Source: Nocardioides dokdonensis FR1436 (GTDB lineage Bacteria; Actinomycetota; Actinomycetes; Propionibacteriales; Nocardioidaceae). From it: a stretch of 64,000 nucleotides of DNA. The translations under genes and the position numbers were made by a program. Shown piece after piece: positions 51,908-61,494 of the stretch. The notes below the pieces were generated by a model. It had not been told where the DNA came from and ran no database searches. It saw nothing but the letters and a program-made list of their open reading frames with translations. How positions within the stretch are numbered: position 1 is the first letter of the stretch; each line of letters opens with the position of its first letter. The stretch is from positions 2,852,001 to 2,916,000 of the forward strand of contig NZ_CP015079.1 in the NCBI RefSeq assembly GCF_001653335.1, in the 5' to 3' direction.

Positions 51908-52198
51908 ATGGCCCGGACCCGTCGTACCCGTGCTCGACCGCGCCCCGACGCCGCCTCCCCGTGGCCGTTCGTCGGCATGGTGGGGATGGCCACGACCTTC
52001 TTCCTGTACGCCGCCAGCGCACCCTTCACGCCCTGGTGGGTGCAGGTCCTGATGCTGGTGTGGTGGGCGTTCTGCCTGCTCGTCGCCTCCGCCTGGTTCA
52101 CCCTGCACCCACGCTGGGTGCCGTGGGTGGCAGTCGTCTCGGCCGTGTCGTGGTTCCTCGTCGTGATCCCGGGCGGGATCTGGCTCGGCTGGGAGTGA
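51908..52198 (+). CDS. Small membrane protein, function unknown
   Basis: The 96-aa product starts at ATG 51908, eight bases after the preceding stop. An Arg-rich N-terminus ([13 protein letters not shown]) precedes three membrane helices (about 20-36, 41-62, 68-90) rich in Trp. It is probably cotranscribed with the 70-aa protein. No family was recognised. Confidence 0.68.
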   Translation: MARTRRTRARPRPDAASPWPFVGMVGMATTFFLYAASAPFTPWWVQVLMLVWWAFCLLVASAWFTLHPRWVPWVAVVSAVSWFLVVIPGGIWLGWE

Positions 52199-52222
52199 GC
52201 CGGTCGACCCGTCGGTCGGCTC

Positions 52223-53362
52223 CTACCGGGGTCGCACCCGCAGGACCCGGTCGGTGCCGCTCCCGTTGTCGGTGAGCAGGAGCAGGCTGCCGTCGGTGTC
52301 CTGCACCACGGTGCGGATGCGGCCGTGCTGCTGCAGCGCCTGCGGGGTGCGGCGCCCGTCGAGACGGCCGCGGGAGTCGAAGTCGAGGAACAGCACCTGC
52401 TGGTCCTTCAGCACCGCCACGGCCAGGTCGCCGCGCAGCGCGCCCCACTGCTTGCCGCTCACGAACGTGGCGCCCCCGGGGGCGACGGTGGGGTTGCCCG
52501 AGCGCCAGCGCGCCCGGTGCTGGCGCCCGGGCAGCGAGCGGTCGGTCATCGGCACCTGCTCGTCGTAGCCGGGCACCGGGTGCCAGCCGTAGTCGCCGCC
52601 CCGGACCAGCCGGTTCACCTCGTCGTCGCGGAAGCTGCCGTGCTCGACCGACCACAGCGAGCCGTCGCGGCGCTGGGCGAGGCCCTGGACGTTGCGGTGG
52701 CCGTAGGTGAACACGTACCGCTTCCGCGCGTTCGTGGCTCCCGAGAAGCGGTTGCCCGGCCACGGCTCGCCGGTGCGGCGGTCCAGGCGCAGCGTCTTGC
52801 CGCCCAGGGAGGTCAGGTCGCGGGGGTTGGTGCCGGTCGCGGCGTCACCGGTGCCGACCAGCAGGGCGCCGTTGTCGGCCACCAGCAGCCGGCAGCCGCC
52901 GTGCCGCCCCGTCGTCGCCGGCAGCCCGGTCAGCAACGGGCCACGGCGCTTGGCGCGGGTGGCGCGCTGGTTGAGCTTCCACGCCATCACCCGCACGTCG
53001 TGCCCACCGCTGGACCTGGTCGCGCCCTGGCAGGTGTAGAAGCGACGGTTGCGCTCGAACCCGGGGTCGGCGACCAGGCCGAGCAGCCCGGTCTCGCCGG
53101 AGACCCAGACCCGGCGGCTCGGGAAGGCCAGCCGGCGCAGTGTGCCGTCGGCGTCCAGCAGCGAGACCGTGGCCCGGTCGCGCTGGGTCAGCAGGTACTC
53201 CCCGCCGCCGATGGGGGCGATGTCCCACGGGTGGTCGAGGCCCTCGACGACCGTGGTGACCCGCAGCGACGGGACCGCGCGCTGCGGCACCGATCCGGCG
53301 GGTCCGGCCAGCAGCGCGCCGGAGACGGCGATGACGAGACCCAGCAGCAGTGGACGGCGCAT
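52223..53362 (-). CDS. Secreted PQQ-dependent sugar (glucose/sorbosone) dehydrogenase-like protein
   Basis: The 379-aa protein starts MRRPLLLGLVIAVSGALLAGPAGS, a Sec signal peptide. The six-bladed propeller pattern of the GSDH family follows: VEGLDHPWDIAPIGGGEYLLTQRD, GETGLLGLVADPGFERN, SSGGHDVRVMAWKL, RHGGCRLLVADNGALLVGTGDA, FTYGHRNVQGLAQ and VEHGSFRDDEVNRL. It would oxidise sugars outside the membrane with PQQ or another acceptor, but many homologues have no proven substrate. Confidence 0.88.
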   Translation of the reverse strand: MRRPLLLGLVIAVSGALLAGPAGSVPQRAVPSLRVTTVVEGLDHPWDIAPIGGGEYLLTQRDRATVSLLDADGTLRRLAFPSRRVWVSGETGLLGLVADPGFERNRRFYTCQGATRSSGGHDVRVMAWKLNQRATRAKRRGPLLTGLPATTGRHGGCRLLVADNGALLVGTGDAATGTNPRDLTSLGGKTLRLDRRTGEPWPGNRFSGATNARKRYVFTYGHRNVQGLAQRRDGSLWSVEHGSFRDDEVNRLVRGGDYGWHPVPGYDEQVPMTDRSLPGRQHRARWRSGNPTVAPGGATFVSGKQWGALRGDLAVAVLKDQQVLFLDFDSRGRLDGRRTPQALQQHGRIRTVVQDTDGSLLLLTDNGSGTDRVLRVRPR

Positions 53363-53400
53363 CGCCCCACGGTACGGCGCTCCAACCCTCCCGGCGAGGC

Positions 53401-54249
53401 TCAGAACGTGTGCTCGGGCCCCGGGAACGTGCCGGCCCTGACGTCGGCCGCGTAGGCGCGCGCGCCCTCGAGGAGCACGCTGTGCACGTCGGCGTACTGC
53501 TTGACGAAGCGCGCCATCCGGCCGGTGCGCAGACCGAAGGCGTCCTGCCAGACCAGCACCTGGCCGTCGCAGCCGTTGCCGGCGCCGATGCCGATGGTCG
53601 GGATGCTCAGCTCGCGGCTCACCTCGGCGGCGACGTCGCCGGGCACCATCTCCATGACGACCGCGAACGCGCCGGCCTCCTGGACGGCGAGCGCGTCGCG
53701 ACGCAGCCGCTCGGCGGTCTCGCCGCGGCCCTGGACCCGGTAGCCGCCCAGGGCGTGCTCGGACTGGGGGGTGAAGCCGATGTGGGCGATGACCGGGATG
53801 CCGCCCTGGGTGAGCTTCTCGATGACCGGCACCATCTCGACACCGCCCTCGAGCTTCACGCAGTGCGCGCCCGCCTCCTTCATGAACCGCACCGCGGTCA
53901 GGTAGCCCTGCTCGGGCGAGGCCTGGTAGCTGCCGAACGGCAGGTCGCCCACCACCATCGCGCGCCGCGCCGCGCCGGCGACCGCGCGGGTCAGGGGGAG
54001 GAGCTCGTCGACGGTGATGGGGAGCGACGTCTCGTTGCCGAGCACGTTGTTGGAGGCGGAGTCGCCGACCAGGAGCAGGTCGATGCCGGCCTCGTCGAAG
54101 GTCGCGGCCGTGTACATGTCGTACGCCGTCAGCATCGTGATCTTCTCGCCGCGCTCCTTCATCTCGCGCAGGTGGTGCGTGCGGAGCCGCTTGACGGGAG
54201 CCGGCTGCGCCGGGGCACCGGTGCCGTAGGGGGCGGTCTCTTCGCTCAT
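53401..54249 (-). CDS. panB: 3-methyl-2-oxobutanoate hydroxymethyltransferase
   Basis: PanB makes ketopantoate, the first committed step to pantothenate and CoA. ATG 54249 gives 282 aa ([11 protein letters not shown]). Family motifs are [68 protein letters not shown] and [23 protein letters not shown]. The open frame above 54249 has no similarity. panC and panD are not in the window. Confidence 0.95.
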   Translation of the reverse strand: MSEETAPYGTGAPAQPAPVKRLRTHHLREMKERGEKITMLTAYDMYTAATFDEAGIDLLLVGDSASNNVLGNETSLPITVDELLPLTRAVAGAARRAMVVGDLPFGSYQASPEQGYLTAVRFMKEAGAHCVKLEGGVEMVPVIEKLTQGGIPVIAHIGFTPQSEHALGGYRVQGRGETAERLRRDALAVQEAGAFAVVMEMVPGDVAAEVSRELSIPTIGIGAGNGCDGQVLVWQDAFGLRTGRMARFVKQYADVHSVLLEGARAYAADVRAGTFPGPEHTF

Positions 54250-54346
54250 CGTCGCGCTCCTCGGTGCATCTCGCGGCTCCCTGCTGGAGTCCACGGACTG
54301 GTGCCAGGCTAGGCCCGCGAGGCGGTCGGGGCCGACGTGGCGCTGC

Positions 54347-55282
54347 TCACGTGTCGTACGCCGCACCAGGGCGGGTCAGCGCGAAGCGCAGGGCCGTGAG
54401 GGCCTCGACGTCGTCGCGGTCCCCGGTGTGGGCGGGCGCGAACCGGGCGGCCAGCTGGTCGATCTCGTCGAGGCGCCACTCGAGGTCGAACAGCTCCAGC
54501 ATCAGCGGGTCGGCGTCCACCAGGTCGGCGTGCCCGGCGTCGACCAGGATGCGCAGGTCGCGCTCGGGCGGGGCGACCCGCAGCGACTCCCAGTCGACGA
54601 GCAGCAGCCGGCCGGTGAGGGAGCGCAGCTGGTTGCGGCTGTGCGGCTCCCCGTGGGTGGCCACCCAGGCCCGGTCCCGCGCCGTCGCCGCGAGCGTGTG
54701 GTAGCGCTCGGTCCAGGCCTCGACGTCGGTGACGTGCGCGCGCAGGAGGTCCTGTGCCGGGGCCGCCATGGGCCCGGTCGACCAGGTCGGTGCCAGTTGC
54801 TCGGCGAGGTCGGAGGCGAAGGACGCCGGCACGAGCTGAGCCCAGGCGGGCACCCCGGCTGCAGGACGCGCCGCGTGCAGCCGACGCAGGGTGCGGGCGG
54901 TCGCCTCGGCATCGGCCCGGGTCGCCGGGGGACCGTCACCGGCCCGCTCGCCCCACACCCACGGCGTCACGCTGAGCGCCCCGTCGGCCAACGGGACCGT
55001 GTAGCGACCGGCGAGGGTCGGCAACCCCGCCACGACCGCGTCGACGGCGAAGGCCAGCGCCGCGGCGCCGGCGTACGCGCCCTCGAGGGAGGTGGCGTCG
55101 TGCCGCGCGCCGAGCCGGTCGAGGGTGACGAAGAGCCGCGGGGCGCCGCGCGAGGTGGCCTGCCAGTGGTGTCCACCGGACCCCATGGGGAGGTGGGTGA
55201 CCGCGTCGACCTCGGCCGACCAGTGCGCGCGCACCGTCGCCAGGACCTCGGTGTCCGAGACGTGCTCGGGCTGCTCGTGCAC
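54347..55282 (-). CDS. APH-like small-molecule phosphotransferase
   Basis: The 311-aa protein has the aminoglycoside phosphotransferase/choline kinase fold: a Gly-rich start ([23 protein letters not shown], with a possible Lys replacement in the N-lobe), the Brenner-type catalytic loop [11 protein letters not shown] (about 210-220, His-Gly-Glu-Pro rather than His-x-Asp-x) and [16 protein letters not shown] with the metal-binding Asp. The HGEPH form resembles spectinomycin-type APH(9) and fructosamine kinase relatives. Drug resistance is not established. Confidence 0.78.
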   Translation of the reverse strand: MHEQPEHVSDTEVLATVRAHWSAEVDAVTHLPMGSGGHHWQATSRGAPRLFVTLDRLGARHDATSLEGAYAGAAALAFAVDAVVAGLPTLAGRYTVPLADGALSVTPWVWGERAGDGPPATRADAEATARTLRRLHAARPAAGVPAWAQLVPASFASDLAEQLAPTWSTGPMAAPAQDLLRAHVTDVEAWTERYHTLAATARDRAWVATHGEPHSRNQLRSLTGRLLLVDWESLRVAPPERDLRILVDAGHADLVDADPLMLELFDLEWRLDEIDQLAARFAPAHTGDRDDVEALTALRFALTRPGAAYDT

Positions 55283-55304
55283 GTGGTTCCTCGCTGGTGG
55301 TGGC

Positions 55305-55814
55305 TCAGGTGCTGGGGTCGTGCGCCGCGTCGGCGGCGGCCTCGAGGTCGGTGACCACGATCCGGCGCATGCCCAGCATGGCGCGCGTGGCCGCCTGGGC
55401 GCGAGCAGGGTCGGGGTCGGCGACCAGCTCGTAGAGGCGCGCCGGCACGACCTGCCACGACAGCCCGAACCGGTCCTTGACCCAGCCGCACATCGATTCC
55501 TCCCCGCCGTCGACCAGGGCGTCCCAGTAGTGGTCGACCTCGGCCTGGTCGGCGCAGGAGATCGCGAAGGAGACCGCCTCGGTGAACGGGAAGGCCGGGC
55601 CCCCGTTGATGCCGCGGAAGACCACCCCGTCCAGGGTGAACTCGCCGGCCATCACCGAGCCGGGCTCGCCGGGACCGGCGTCGCCGTACCGGGTCAGGTG
55701 GCCGATGGAGGACCGCGGGAAGAGCGAGGTGTAGAACGCGGCCGCCTCCTCGAGCTGGTCGTCGAACCACAGGCACGGGCTGATGCGGGACGAGGTGCGG
55801 GTCGATGGGGTCAT
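55305..55814 (-). CDS. VOC-family (PhnB-like) protein
   Basis: The 169-aa protein starts at ATG 55814. It has the PhnB/3-demethylubiquinone methyltransferase-like pattern: ISPCLWFDDQLEEAAAFYTSLFPRS, LDGVVFRGINGGPAFPFTEAVSF and CGWVKDRFGLSWQVVP. VOC proteins of this group often bind metal or act as small-molecule binding enzymes. The substrate is unknown. It lies 22 bases ahead of the phosphotransferase gene on the same strand. Confidence 0.85.
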   Translation of the reverse strand: MTPSTRTSSRISPCLWFDDQLEEAAAFYTSLFPRSSIGHLTRYGDAGPGEPGSVMAGEFTLDGVVFRGINGGPAFPFTEAVSFAISCADQAEVDHYWDALVDGGEESMCGWVKDRFGLSWQVVPARLYELVADPDPARAQAATRAMLGMRRIVVTDLEAAADAAHDPST

Positions 55815-55873
55815 GCCAGGACGACCGGTGGCGCGAGGAGGACTCATCGCCCGCGGCGGGTTAAGTTGCGCCC

Positions 55874-56887
55874 ATGCGCGTTCTCGTCTCCGGCGGTGCC
55901 GGCTACATCGGTTCACACACTGTCCTCGCCCTCATCGAGGCCGGTCACGACGTCGTCGTCGTCGACGACTTCTCCAACGCGAAGCCGACGGTGGTCGCGC
56001 GGCTCGAGTCGTTGTCGGGACGGCACATCCCCGTGCACGCCTTCGACCTGACTGACGCCGACAAGACCTCGCACCTCTTCGCGACCGAGCAGATCGACGC
56101 GGTCATCCACTTCGCCGGCTTCAAGGCCGTGGGCGAGAGCGTCGCGAAGCCGCTGGACTACTACGAGAACAACCTCGGCTCCACGTTCTCCCTGGTGCGC
56201 GCCATGCAGCGCCACGGCGTGCACAAGCTGGTGTTCTCCTCCAGCGCCACCGTCTACGGCACCGACCAGGCCGGCGCCACCGAGGACCGGCCCACCTTCG
56301 CCACCAACCCCTATGGCTGGACCAAGGTGATGCAGGAGCAGATCCTCAGCGACATCGCGGCCGCCGACCCCGACTCGCGCTTCGCGCTGCTGCGCTACTT
56401 CAACCCCGTCGGCGCGCACCCCTCCGGGACGATCGGGGAGGACCCCAGCGACGTCCCCAACAACCTGATGCCCTACATCGCCCAGGTCGCGGTGGGTCGC
56501 CGGGAGAAGTTGCAGGTCTTCGGCGACGACTACGACACCGTCGACGGCACCGGTGTGCGCGACTACATCCACGTCGAGGACCTCGCCGCCGGACACGTCG
56601 CCGCCCTCGAGGCGCTCGGCACGACCACGGAGCCGGTCAACACCTGGAACCTGGGCTCGGGGCGCGGCACCAGCGTGCTGGAGCTGCTGCACGCCTTCGA
56701 GCGCGCGGTCGGGCGCGAGCTGCCCTACGAGGTCGTGGCGCGGCGCGCCGGCGACGTGGCAGCGTCGTACGCCGACCCCACGAAGGCGAACACCGAGCTC
56801 GGGTGGCGCACCGTCAAGACCGTCGACGAGATGTGCGCCGACACGTGGCGCTGGCAGTCGCAGAACCCCGACGGCTACCCCGACTGA
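55874..56887 (+). CDS. galE: UDP-glucose 4-epimerase
   Basis: The 337-aa enzyme interconverts UDP-glucose and UDP-galactose. The NAD-binding GGAGYIGSHT (7-16), the catalytic Ser in SSSATVYGTDQ and the Tyr-x3-Lys pair in NPYGWTKVMQEQ are present, as are FNPVGAHPSG and GTGVRDYIHVEDLA. ATG 55874 lies six bases after TAAGTT (55862-55867), a likely -10 for a leaderless mRNA. The product probably feeds cell-wall arabinogalactan or polysaccharide synthesis. Confidence 0.96.
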   Translation: MRVLVSGGAGYIGSHTVLALIEAGHDVVVVDDFSNAKPTVVARLESLSGRHIPVHAFDLTDADKTSHLFATEQIDAVIHFAGFKAVGESVAKPLDYYENNLGSTFSLVRAMQRHGVHKLVFSSSATVYGTDQAGATEDRPTFATNPYGWTKVMQEQILSDIAAADPDSRFALLRYFNPVGAHPSGTIGEDPSDVPNNLMPYIAQVAVGRREKLQVFGDDYDTVDGTGVRDYIHVEDLAAGHVAALEALGTTTEPVNTWNLGSGRGTSVLELLHAFERAVGRELPYEVVARRAGDVAASYADPTKANTELGWRTVKTVDEMCADTWRWQSQNPDGYPD

Positions 56888-56924
56888 CGCCCGATCGACC
56901 CGTCCGGGCTGACACACTGGCCTC

Positions 56925-58979
56925 GTGGACTTCTACAACGCCTACGAGCACGGCTTCGCCCGCGTCGCGGCGTGCACCCTGACGGTGGCGATCGCCGATC
57001 CGGCGACCAACGCCGCACGGGTGCTCGAGCAGGCCCGCCTGTGCCACGACGACGGTGTCGCGGTCGCGGTCTTCCCCGAGCTGTGCCTGTCGGGCTACGC
57101 CATCGACGACCTGCTGCTGCAGGACGTGCTCCTGGACGCTGTCGAGGACGCCGTCGCGGCAGTGGTCGAGGGCTCGCGCGACCTCACCCCGGTGCTGGTC
57201 GTCGGTGCGCCGCTGGTGGTCGACGGTCGGGTGCTGAACTGTGCGGTCGTCGTGCACCGCGGCGAGGTGCTCGGGGTGTCGCCGAAGTCCTACCTGCCGA
57301 CCTACCGCGAGTTCTACGAGCGCCGCCACTTCGCCCCGGGTGACGACCGCCGCGGCGGCTCCGTGAGCGTGGCCGGCCGCTCGGTGCCCTTCGGTCCCGA
57401 CCTGCTGTTCTCGGCCGCCGACGTGCCCGGTCTGGTGCTGCACGTCGAGGTCTGCGAGGACATGTGGGTGCCCGTCCCGCCCTCGGCGGAGGCCGCTCTG
57501 GCCGGTGCCACGGTGCTGGCCAACCTCTCCGGCAGCCCGATCACGGTGGCCCGCGCCGAGGACCGGCGCCTGCTCGCGCGCAGCGCCAGCCAGCGCTGCC
57601 TGGCGGCGTACGTCTATGCGGCGGCGGGGGCGGGGGAGTCCTCCACCGACCTGGCCTGGGACGGCCAGACGATCATCTACGAGATGGGCGAGCTGCTGGC
57701 CGAGGGGGAGCGCTTCCTCGACGAGCCGTGCCGCACCCTCGCCGACGTCGACCTCGACCACCTGCGCCAGGAACGGCTGCGCACCGGCACCTTCGACGAC
57801 AACCGGCGCACCCATGCCGCTCGTACGGCGGACTTCCGCACGGTGCGCTTCGAGCTCGCCCCGCCCGCGGGGGACCTGGGGCTGCGGCGCAAGGTCGACC
57901 GCTTCCCGTTCGTGCCCGACGAGCCCGAGCGGCTCGCGCTCGACTGCTACGAGGCCTACAACATCCAGGTCTACGGCCTCGAGCAGCGGATGCTGGCGAT
58001 GAGCAGCGAGCGGTGGGCGCCCAAGGCCGTGATCGGGGTCAGCGGTGGTCTGGACTCCACCCACGCGCTGATCGTCGCGGCCCGGGCGATGGACCGGCAG
58101 GGCCGCCCGCGCAGCGACGTGCTGGCCTTCACGATGCCCGGCTTCGCGACCACCAGCACGACGAAGGACTACGCGACCCGGCTGTGCCGCTCGCTGGGGG
58201 TCAGCTTCGAGGAGATCGACATCCGGCCGGCCGCCGAGCAGATGCTCGACGACCTCGACCACCCCTACTCCGAGGGCGAGCAGGTCTACGACGTCACCTT
58301 CGAGAACGTGCAGGCGGGGCTGCGCTACGACTACCTCTTCCGCCTCGCCAACCACCGCGGCGGGCTCGTCGTCGGCACCGGTGACCTCTCCGAGCTGGCG
58401 CTGGGCTGGTGCACGTACGGCGTCGGCGACCAGATGTCGCACTACAACGTCAACGCCGGCGTGCCGAAGACCCTGATCCAGCACCTGATCCGCTGGGTGG
58501 CCGACAGCGGGCAGTTCGAGGACGAGACCAACGAGGTGCTGCGCGAGATCCTCGCGCTGGAGATCACCCCGGAGCTGATCCCGGCCACCGAGGACGCCCC
58601 CGAGCAGCGCACCGAGGACTCGGTGGGCCCCTACTCGCTGCAGGACTTCACGCTCTTCCACGTCCTGCGCCGCGGCTACCGCCCCAGCAAGATCGCCTTC
58701 CTGGCCTGGCACGCCTGGCGCGACGCCGCCGTCGGCGAGTGGCCGCCCGGCTTCCCCGAGGACAAGCGGGGCGACTACGACCTGGCCACCATCCGGCACT
58801 GGCTCGTGGTGTTCGTGCGCCGCTTCTTCGCCAGCCAGTTCAAGCGCTCGGCGCTGCCCAACGGGCCCAAGGTCAGCGCCGGCGGGACCATGTCGCCGCG
58901 CGGTGACTGGCGGATGCCCTCGGACGCCTCGCCCGCTGCGTGGCTCGCCGAGATCGACGCCCGCGTCCCCCCGGCCTGA
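56925..58979 (+). CDS. nadE: Glutamine-dependent NAD+ synthetase
   Basis: The 684-aa two-domain enzyme makes NAD+ from nicotinic acid adenine dinucleotide. GTG 56925 is the start. The N-terminal nitrilase-type glutaminase (about 1-280) has [13 protein letters not shown] (Glu), [14 protein letters not shown] (Lys) and [10 protein letters not shown] (Cys). The C-terminal synthetase starts near [17 protein letters not shown] (the P-loop SGGxDS) and contains [17 protein letters not shown] and [20 protein letters not shown]. Length and layout match mycobacterial NadE. Confidence 0.95.
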   Translation: MDFYNAYEHGFARVAACTLTVAIADPATNAARVLEQARLCHDDGVAVAVFPELCLSGYAIDDLLLQDVLLDAVEDAVAAVVEGSRDLTPVLVVGAPLVVDGRVLNCAVVVHRGEVLGVSPKSYLPTYREFYERRHFAPGDDRRGGSVSVAGRSVPFGPDLLFSAADVPGLVLHVEVCEDMWVPVPPSAEAALAGATVLANLSGSPITVARAEDRRLLARSASQRCLAAYVYAAAGAGESSTDLAWDGQTIIYEMGELLAEGERFLDEPCRTLADVDLDHLRQERLRTGTFDDNRRTHAARTADFRTVRFELAPPAGDLGLRRKVDRFPFVPDEPERLALDCYEAYNIQVYGLEQRMLAMSSERWAPKAVIGVSGGLDSTHALIVAARAMDRQGRPRSDVLAFTMPGFATTSTTKDYATRLCRSLGVSFEEIDIRPAAEQMLDDLDHPYSEGEQVYDVTFENVQAGLRYDYLFRLANHRGGLVVGTGDLSELALGWCTYGVGDQMSHYNVNAGVPKTLIQHLIRWVADSGQFEDETNEVLREILALEITPELIPATEDAPEQRTEDSVGPYSLQDFTLFHVLRRGYRPSKIAFLAWHAWRDAAVGEWPPGFPEDKRGDYDLATIRHWLVVFVRRFFASQFKRSALPNGPKVSAGGTMSPRGDWRMPSDASPAAWLAEIDARVPPA

Positions 58980-59018
58980 CCCGGCGCGCCACCTTCGTCG
59001 GGTCGCGGTGCGCGGGGC

Positions 59019-60512
59019 TCAGGTGAGCAGGGCGCCGGGGAGCCGGACGTGGAAGCTGCTGCCGCGGCCCGGCTCGCTGTCGACGGTGATGGTGCCGCCG
59101 TGCGCGTCGACGATGGAGCGCACGATGGTCAGCCCCAGACCGGTGCCCGGGGTGTGGCGGTCCAGCGCACCGCTGCCGCGGAAGAACCGGGTGAAGACCT
59201 GGGCGGCCTCCGCGGCACTCATCCCGATGCCTGAGTCGTGCACGCCCAGCTCGAGGGTGTCGTCGACGGAGCCCAGGCGGAGGGTGGTCTCGCCCCCGGG
59301 CTCGGTGTACTTGATGGCGTTCGAGACCAGGTTGTCGACCACCTGGCGCAGGCGCTGGGCGTCGACCAGCGCTTCGAGCGCGTCGGGGAGGTCGGCCACG
59401 ACCGTGACTCCTCCGGCGTCGGCGGCCGGGCCCGCAGCCTCCAACGCCTCCTCGACCAGGCACACGACGTCCACCGAGTCACGTTCGATCTCCAGCGACC
59501 CGGCGTGCGCCTGCGCCACGTGCAGCAGGTCGGAGACCAGCGAGCGCAGCCGCAACGCGTTGCGTCGTACGACGTCGAGCTGGCGGCGCACCTGGGGCGT
59601 CAGGTCCTCGGACTCGGTGAGCATCTCGAGGTGACCCAGCACCGCGGTCAGGGGGGTGCGCAGCTCGTGCGAGACCGAGGCGACGAACTCGTCCTTCACC
59701 GCCAGTGCCCGCATCAGGTCCGTGACCTCCTGGTAGGCGAGCGTGGCGCCGCGGCGCTCCCCGGTGGGGGTGCGGACCTGGCGGACCGAGGTCGAGAACG
59801 CCGAGCGGGTGAGCGGGTCGTCGCCGACCCAGTAGAGGAAGTCGTCGAACTCCTCCCCGTCGGCGGCGCGCCACGAGGGCATCTCCTCCTGGGTCAGCAG
59901 GGTCTTGCCGTCGGGGTGGTAGACGTGCCCGAGCTGGCCGGCCCGTCCGTCGTGGCCGTCGGGGAACGGGAGCCGCAGGGTCTCCCGGTGGCGCCGGTTG
60001 GACCGCTCGTAGCGGCCGTCGGCGTCGATGAGCAGCAGACCGACGTTGACGGTGTCGAAGATCGCGCTCAGTGTGCTGCGCTCGCGCTCGAGCTCGGCGA
60101 CGGTCTCCTCGAGGTGGGCTCGTCGCTCGTGCTCCTCGCTGACGTCGAGGATCTGCGAGATGAAGTGCAGTGGCCGGCCAGCATCGTCGCGCATCAGCGC
60201 CACCGAGAGGTCGCTCCAGAGCACGCTGCCGTCGGGGCGCAGGTAGCGCTTGTGCAGGCGGTAGCTGTCGATCTCCCCGGCCAGGGTGCGCTCGAACTGC
60301 TCCAGGTCGGTCTCGAGGTCGTCCGGGTGCGTGATGTCCTGGAAGGTCATCGCATGCAACGTGTCGGCGTCGCGGCCCAGCATCGTGCAGGCGGCGCGGT
60401 TGACCATCATGAGCAGCCCGTCGAGCCCGACGAGCGCCATCCCGATCGGGGAGTGCTGGAGGGTGAGTCGCCACAGGGCGGCATCGCCCTTGCCTGACTC
60501 CACCGCGTCCAC
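59019..60512 (-). CDS. PAS-domain sensor histidine kinase
   Basis: The 497-aa soluble kinase starts at ATG 60512. A first PAS/PAC unit (about 20-140: SPIGMALVGLDGLLMMVNRAACTMLG; WSDLSVALMRDD) and a second PAS-like segment (about 150-265) precede the HisKA site FVASVSHELRTPLTAVLGHLEML (phospho-acceptor His, about 285). The ATPase domain has N-, G1- and G2-type boxes (NLVSNAIKYTEPG, VHDSGIGMSAAEA, TGLGLTIVRSIVDAHGG). No membrane helices and no neighbouring response regulator were seen. Confidence 0.92.
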   Translation of the reverse strand: MDAVESGKGDAALWRLTLQHSPIGMALVGLDGLLMMVNRAACTMLGRDADTLHAMTFQDITHPDDLETDLEQFERTLAGEIDSYRLHKRYLRPDGSVLWSDLSVALMRDDAGRPLHFISQILDVSEEHERRAHLEETVAELERERSTLSAIFDTVNVGLLLIDADGRYERSNRRHRETLRLPFPDGHDGRAGQLGHVYHPDGKTLLTQEEMPSWRAADGEEFDDFLYWVGDDPLTRSAFSTSVRQVRTPTGERRGATLAYQEVTDLMRALAVKDEFVASVSHELRTPLTAVLGHLEMLTESEDLTPQVRRQLDVVRRNALRLRSLVSDLLHVAQAHAGSLEIERDSVDVVCLVEEALEAAGPAADAGGVTVVADLPDALEALVDAQRLRQVVDNLVSNAIKYTEPGGETTLRLGSVDDTLELGVHDSGIGMSAAEAAQVFTRFFRGSGALDRHTPGTGLGLTIVRSIVDAHGGTITVDSEPGRGSSFHVRLPGALLT

Positions 60513-60559
60513 CCCTCGCTCCGGCCCCGCTCACACCGTAGGGCGAGGACCGTCCTTCT

Positions 60560-60637
60560 GGGCCGGCTCAGCGAAACATTTGCGCCGGGTCGACGAGATA
60601 TCTGGGCCGGATCGACGAGATATCTGGGCCGGGTCAG
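60560..60637. repeat. 22-bp GATATCTGGGCCGG repeat block (copy B)
   Basis: Upstream of the kinase gene, two direct units CGAGATATCTGGGCCGGATC and CGAGATATCTGGGCCGGGTC (22-bp period) follow the related pieces TTCTGGGCCGGCTCAGCG and ATTTGCGCCGGGTCGACGAG. The last unit ends GTCAGCG as in copy A at 15.1 kb. The block ends at the stop of the cupin gene. Confidence 0.75.
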
Positions 60638-61494
60638 CGGGAGCGGCGTACGGCGGCCTTGGCCTTCTCGGCCACGCTCATGGCCGTCGCCTTCGTCCGG
60701 TCGACCGCGGGGCGGGTGCCGGGGGCGGCGGGGGAGAGCCCGGCGCGGCGCAGGTGGGTGTTGGCGCGCAGCACCTTGACCTCGTCGGCCAGGGCACGGC
60801 TGCGCCAGGTGACCGACAGCGAGATCGACAGCGCCGGGCCGTTGACGACCTTGTGCTGGGTGTAGGGCGGCACGTAGATCCCGTCGCCCGGCTCGAGGTG
60901 GTGCTCGACCGGGTCCTCGATGTCGTGCTGGAGGTTGCGGTGCCCGCCCCCGACGAGGCGCTCGGCCTCGGCGGCACGCGCGTCGGGGGTGGCCCAGCTG
61001 CCGGTCACCATCGTCTTGGTGCCCTGCACCTGCAGCAGCACGTTGTGCTCGGGGTCGATGTGCGAGGGAGTCATCGAGCCGGGGGCGGAGAGGAACACGA
61101 AGCCCTCCCGCTTGTACGCCTGACCGGGCCCCGAGACGAGGTCCTCGATCTCGTCGAGGCAGGAGTCGAGCAGCGCGCTGTAGGCCGGGTCCTGCTCGAC
61201 GTTCTTGACGACGCACCACGCGCCGTTGGTCTCGAGGCCGAGGATCATCTCGCGCAGGCCCTCGGGACCGACCTCCAGGCGCGGGGCCCGGCCGTCGGCG
61301 ACGACGTCGGGCAGCGCGCCGACGTTGTGCTCGATGCTGTCGGCCGGCAGCGAGACGGCGAGGTCGGCGAGCGCCTCGAGCGTGAGCAGGGCGTGGGAGC
61401 GCAGCGCGTGGGTCACCTCCTGCGGCTGTCCGGTCTCGCCGGCGGTGCGCAGGGAGCGGACGGACTGCTCGTCGAGGTGCAGCAGGCTGGTCAT
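60634..61494 (-). CDS. Cupin-like/JmjC-type protein
   Basis: The 286-aa protein starts at ATG 61494 (MTSLLHLDEQSV). Its centre contains APGSMTPSHIDPEHNVLLQVQGTKTMVTG (His-x-Asp of a Fe(II)-binding site) and EPGDGIYVPPYTQHKVVNGPALSISLSVTW with the second His, matching cupin 4/8-like JmjC hydroxylases. The basic C-terminal tail (AVDRTKATAMSVAEKAKAAVRRSR) is unusual. It overlaps the next gene and is cotranscribed. It may hydroxylate a protein or small molecule using 2-oxoglutarate; the substrate is unknown. Confidence 0.78.
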   Translation of the reverse strand: MTSLLHLDEQSVRSLRTAGETGQPQEVTHALRSHALLTLEALADLAVSLPADSIEHNVGALPDVVADGRAPRLEVGPEGLREMILGLETNGAWCVVKNVEQDPAYSALLDSCLDEIEDLVSGPGQAYKREGFVFLSAPGSMTPSHIDPEHNVLLQVQGTKTMVTGSWATPDARAAEAERLVGGGHRNLQHDIEDPVEHHLEPGDGIYVPPYTQHKVVNGPALSISLSVTWRSRALADEVKVLRANTHLRRAGLSPAAPGTRPAVDRTKATAMSVAEKAKAAVRRSR

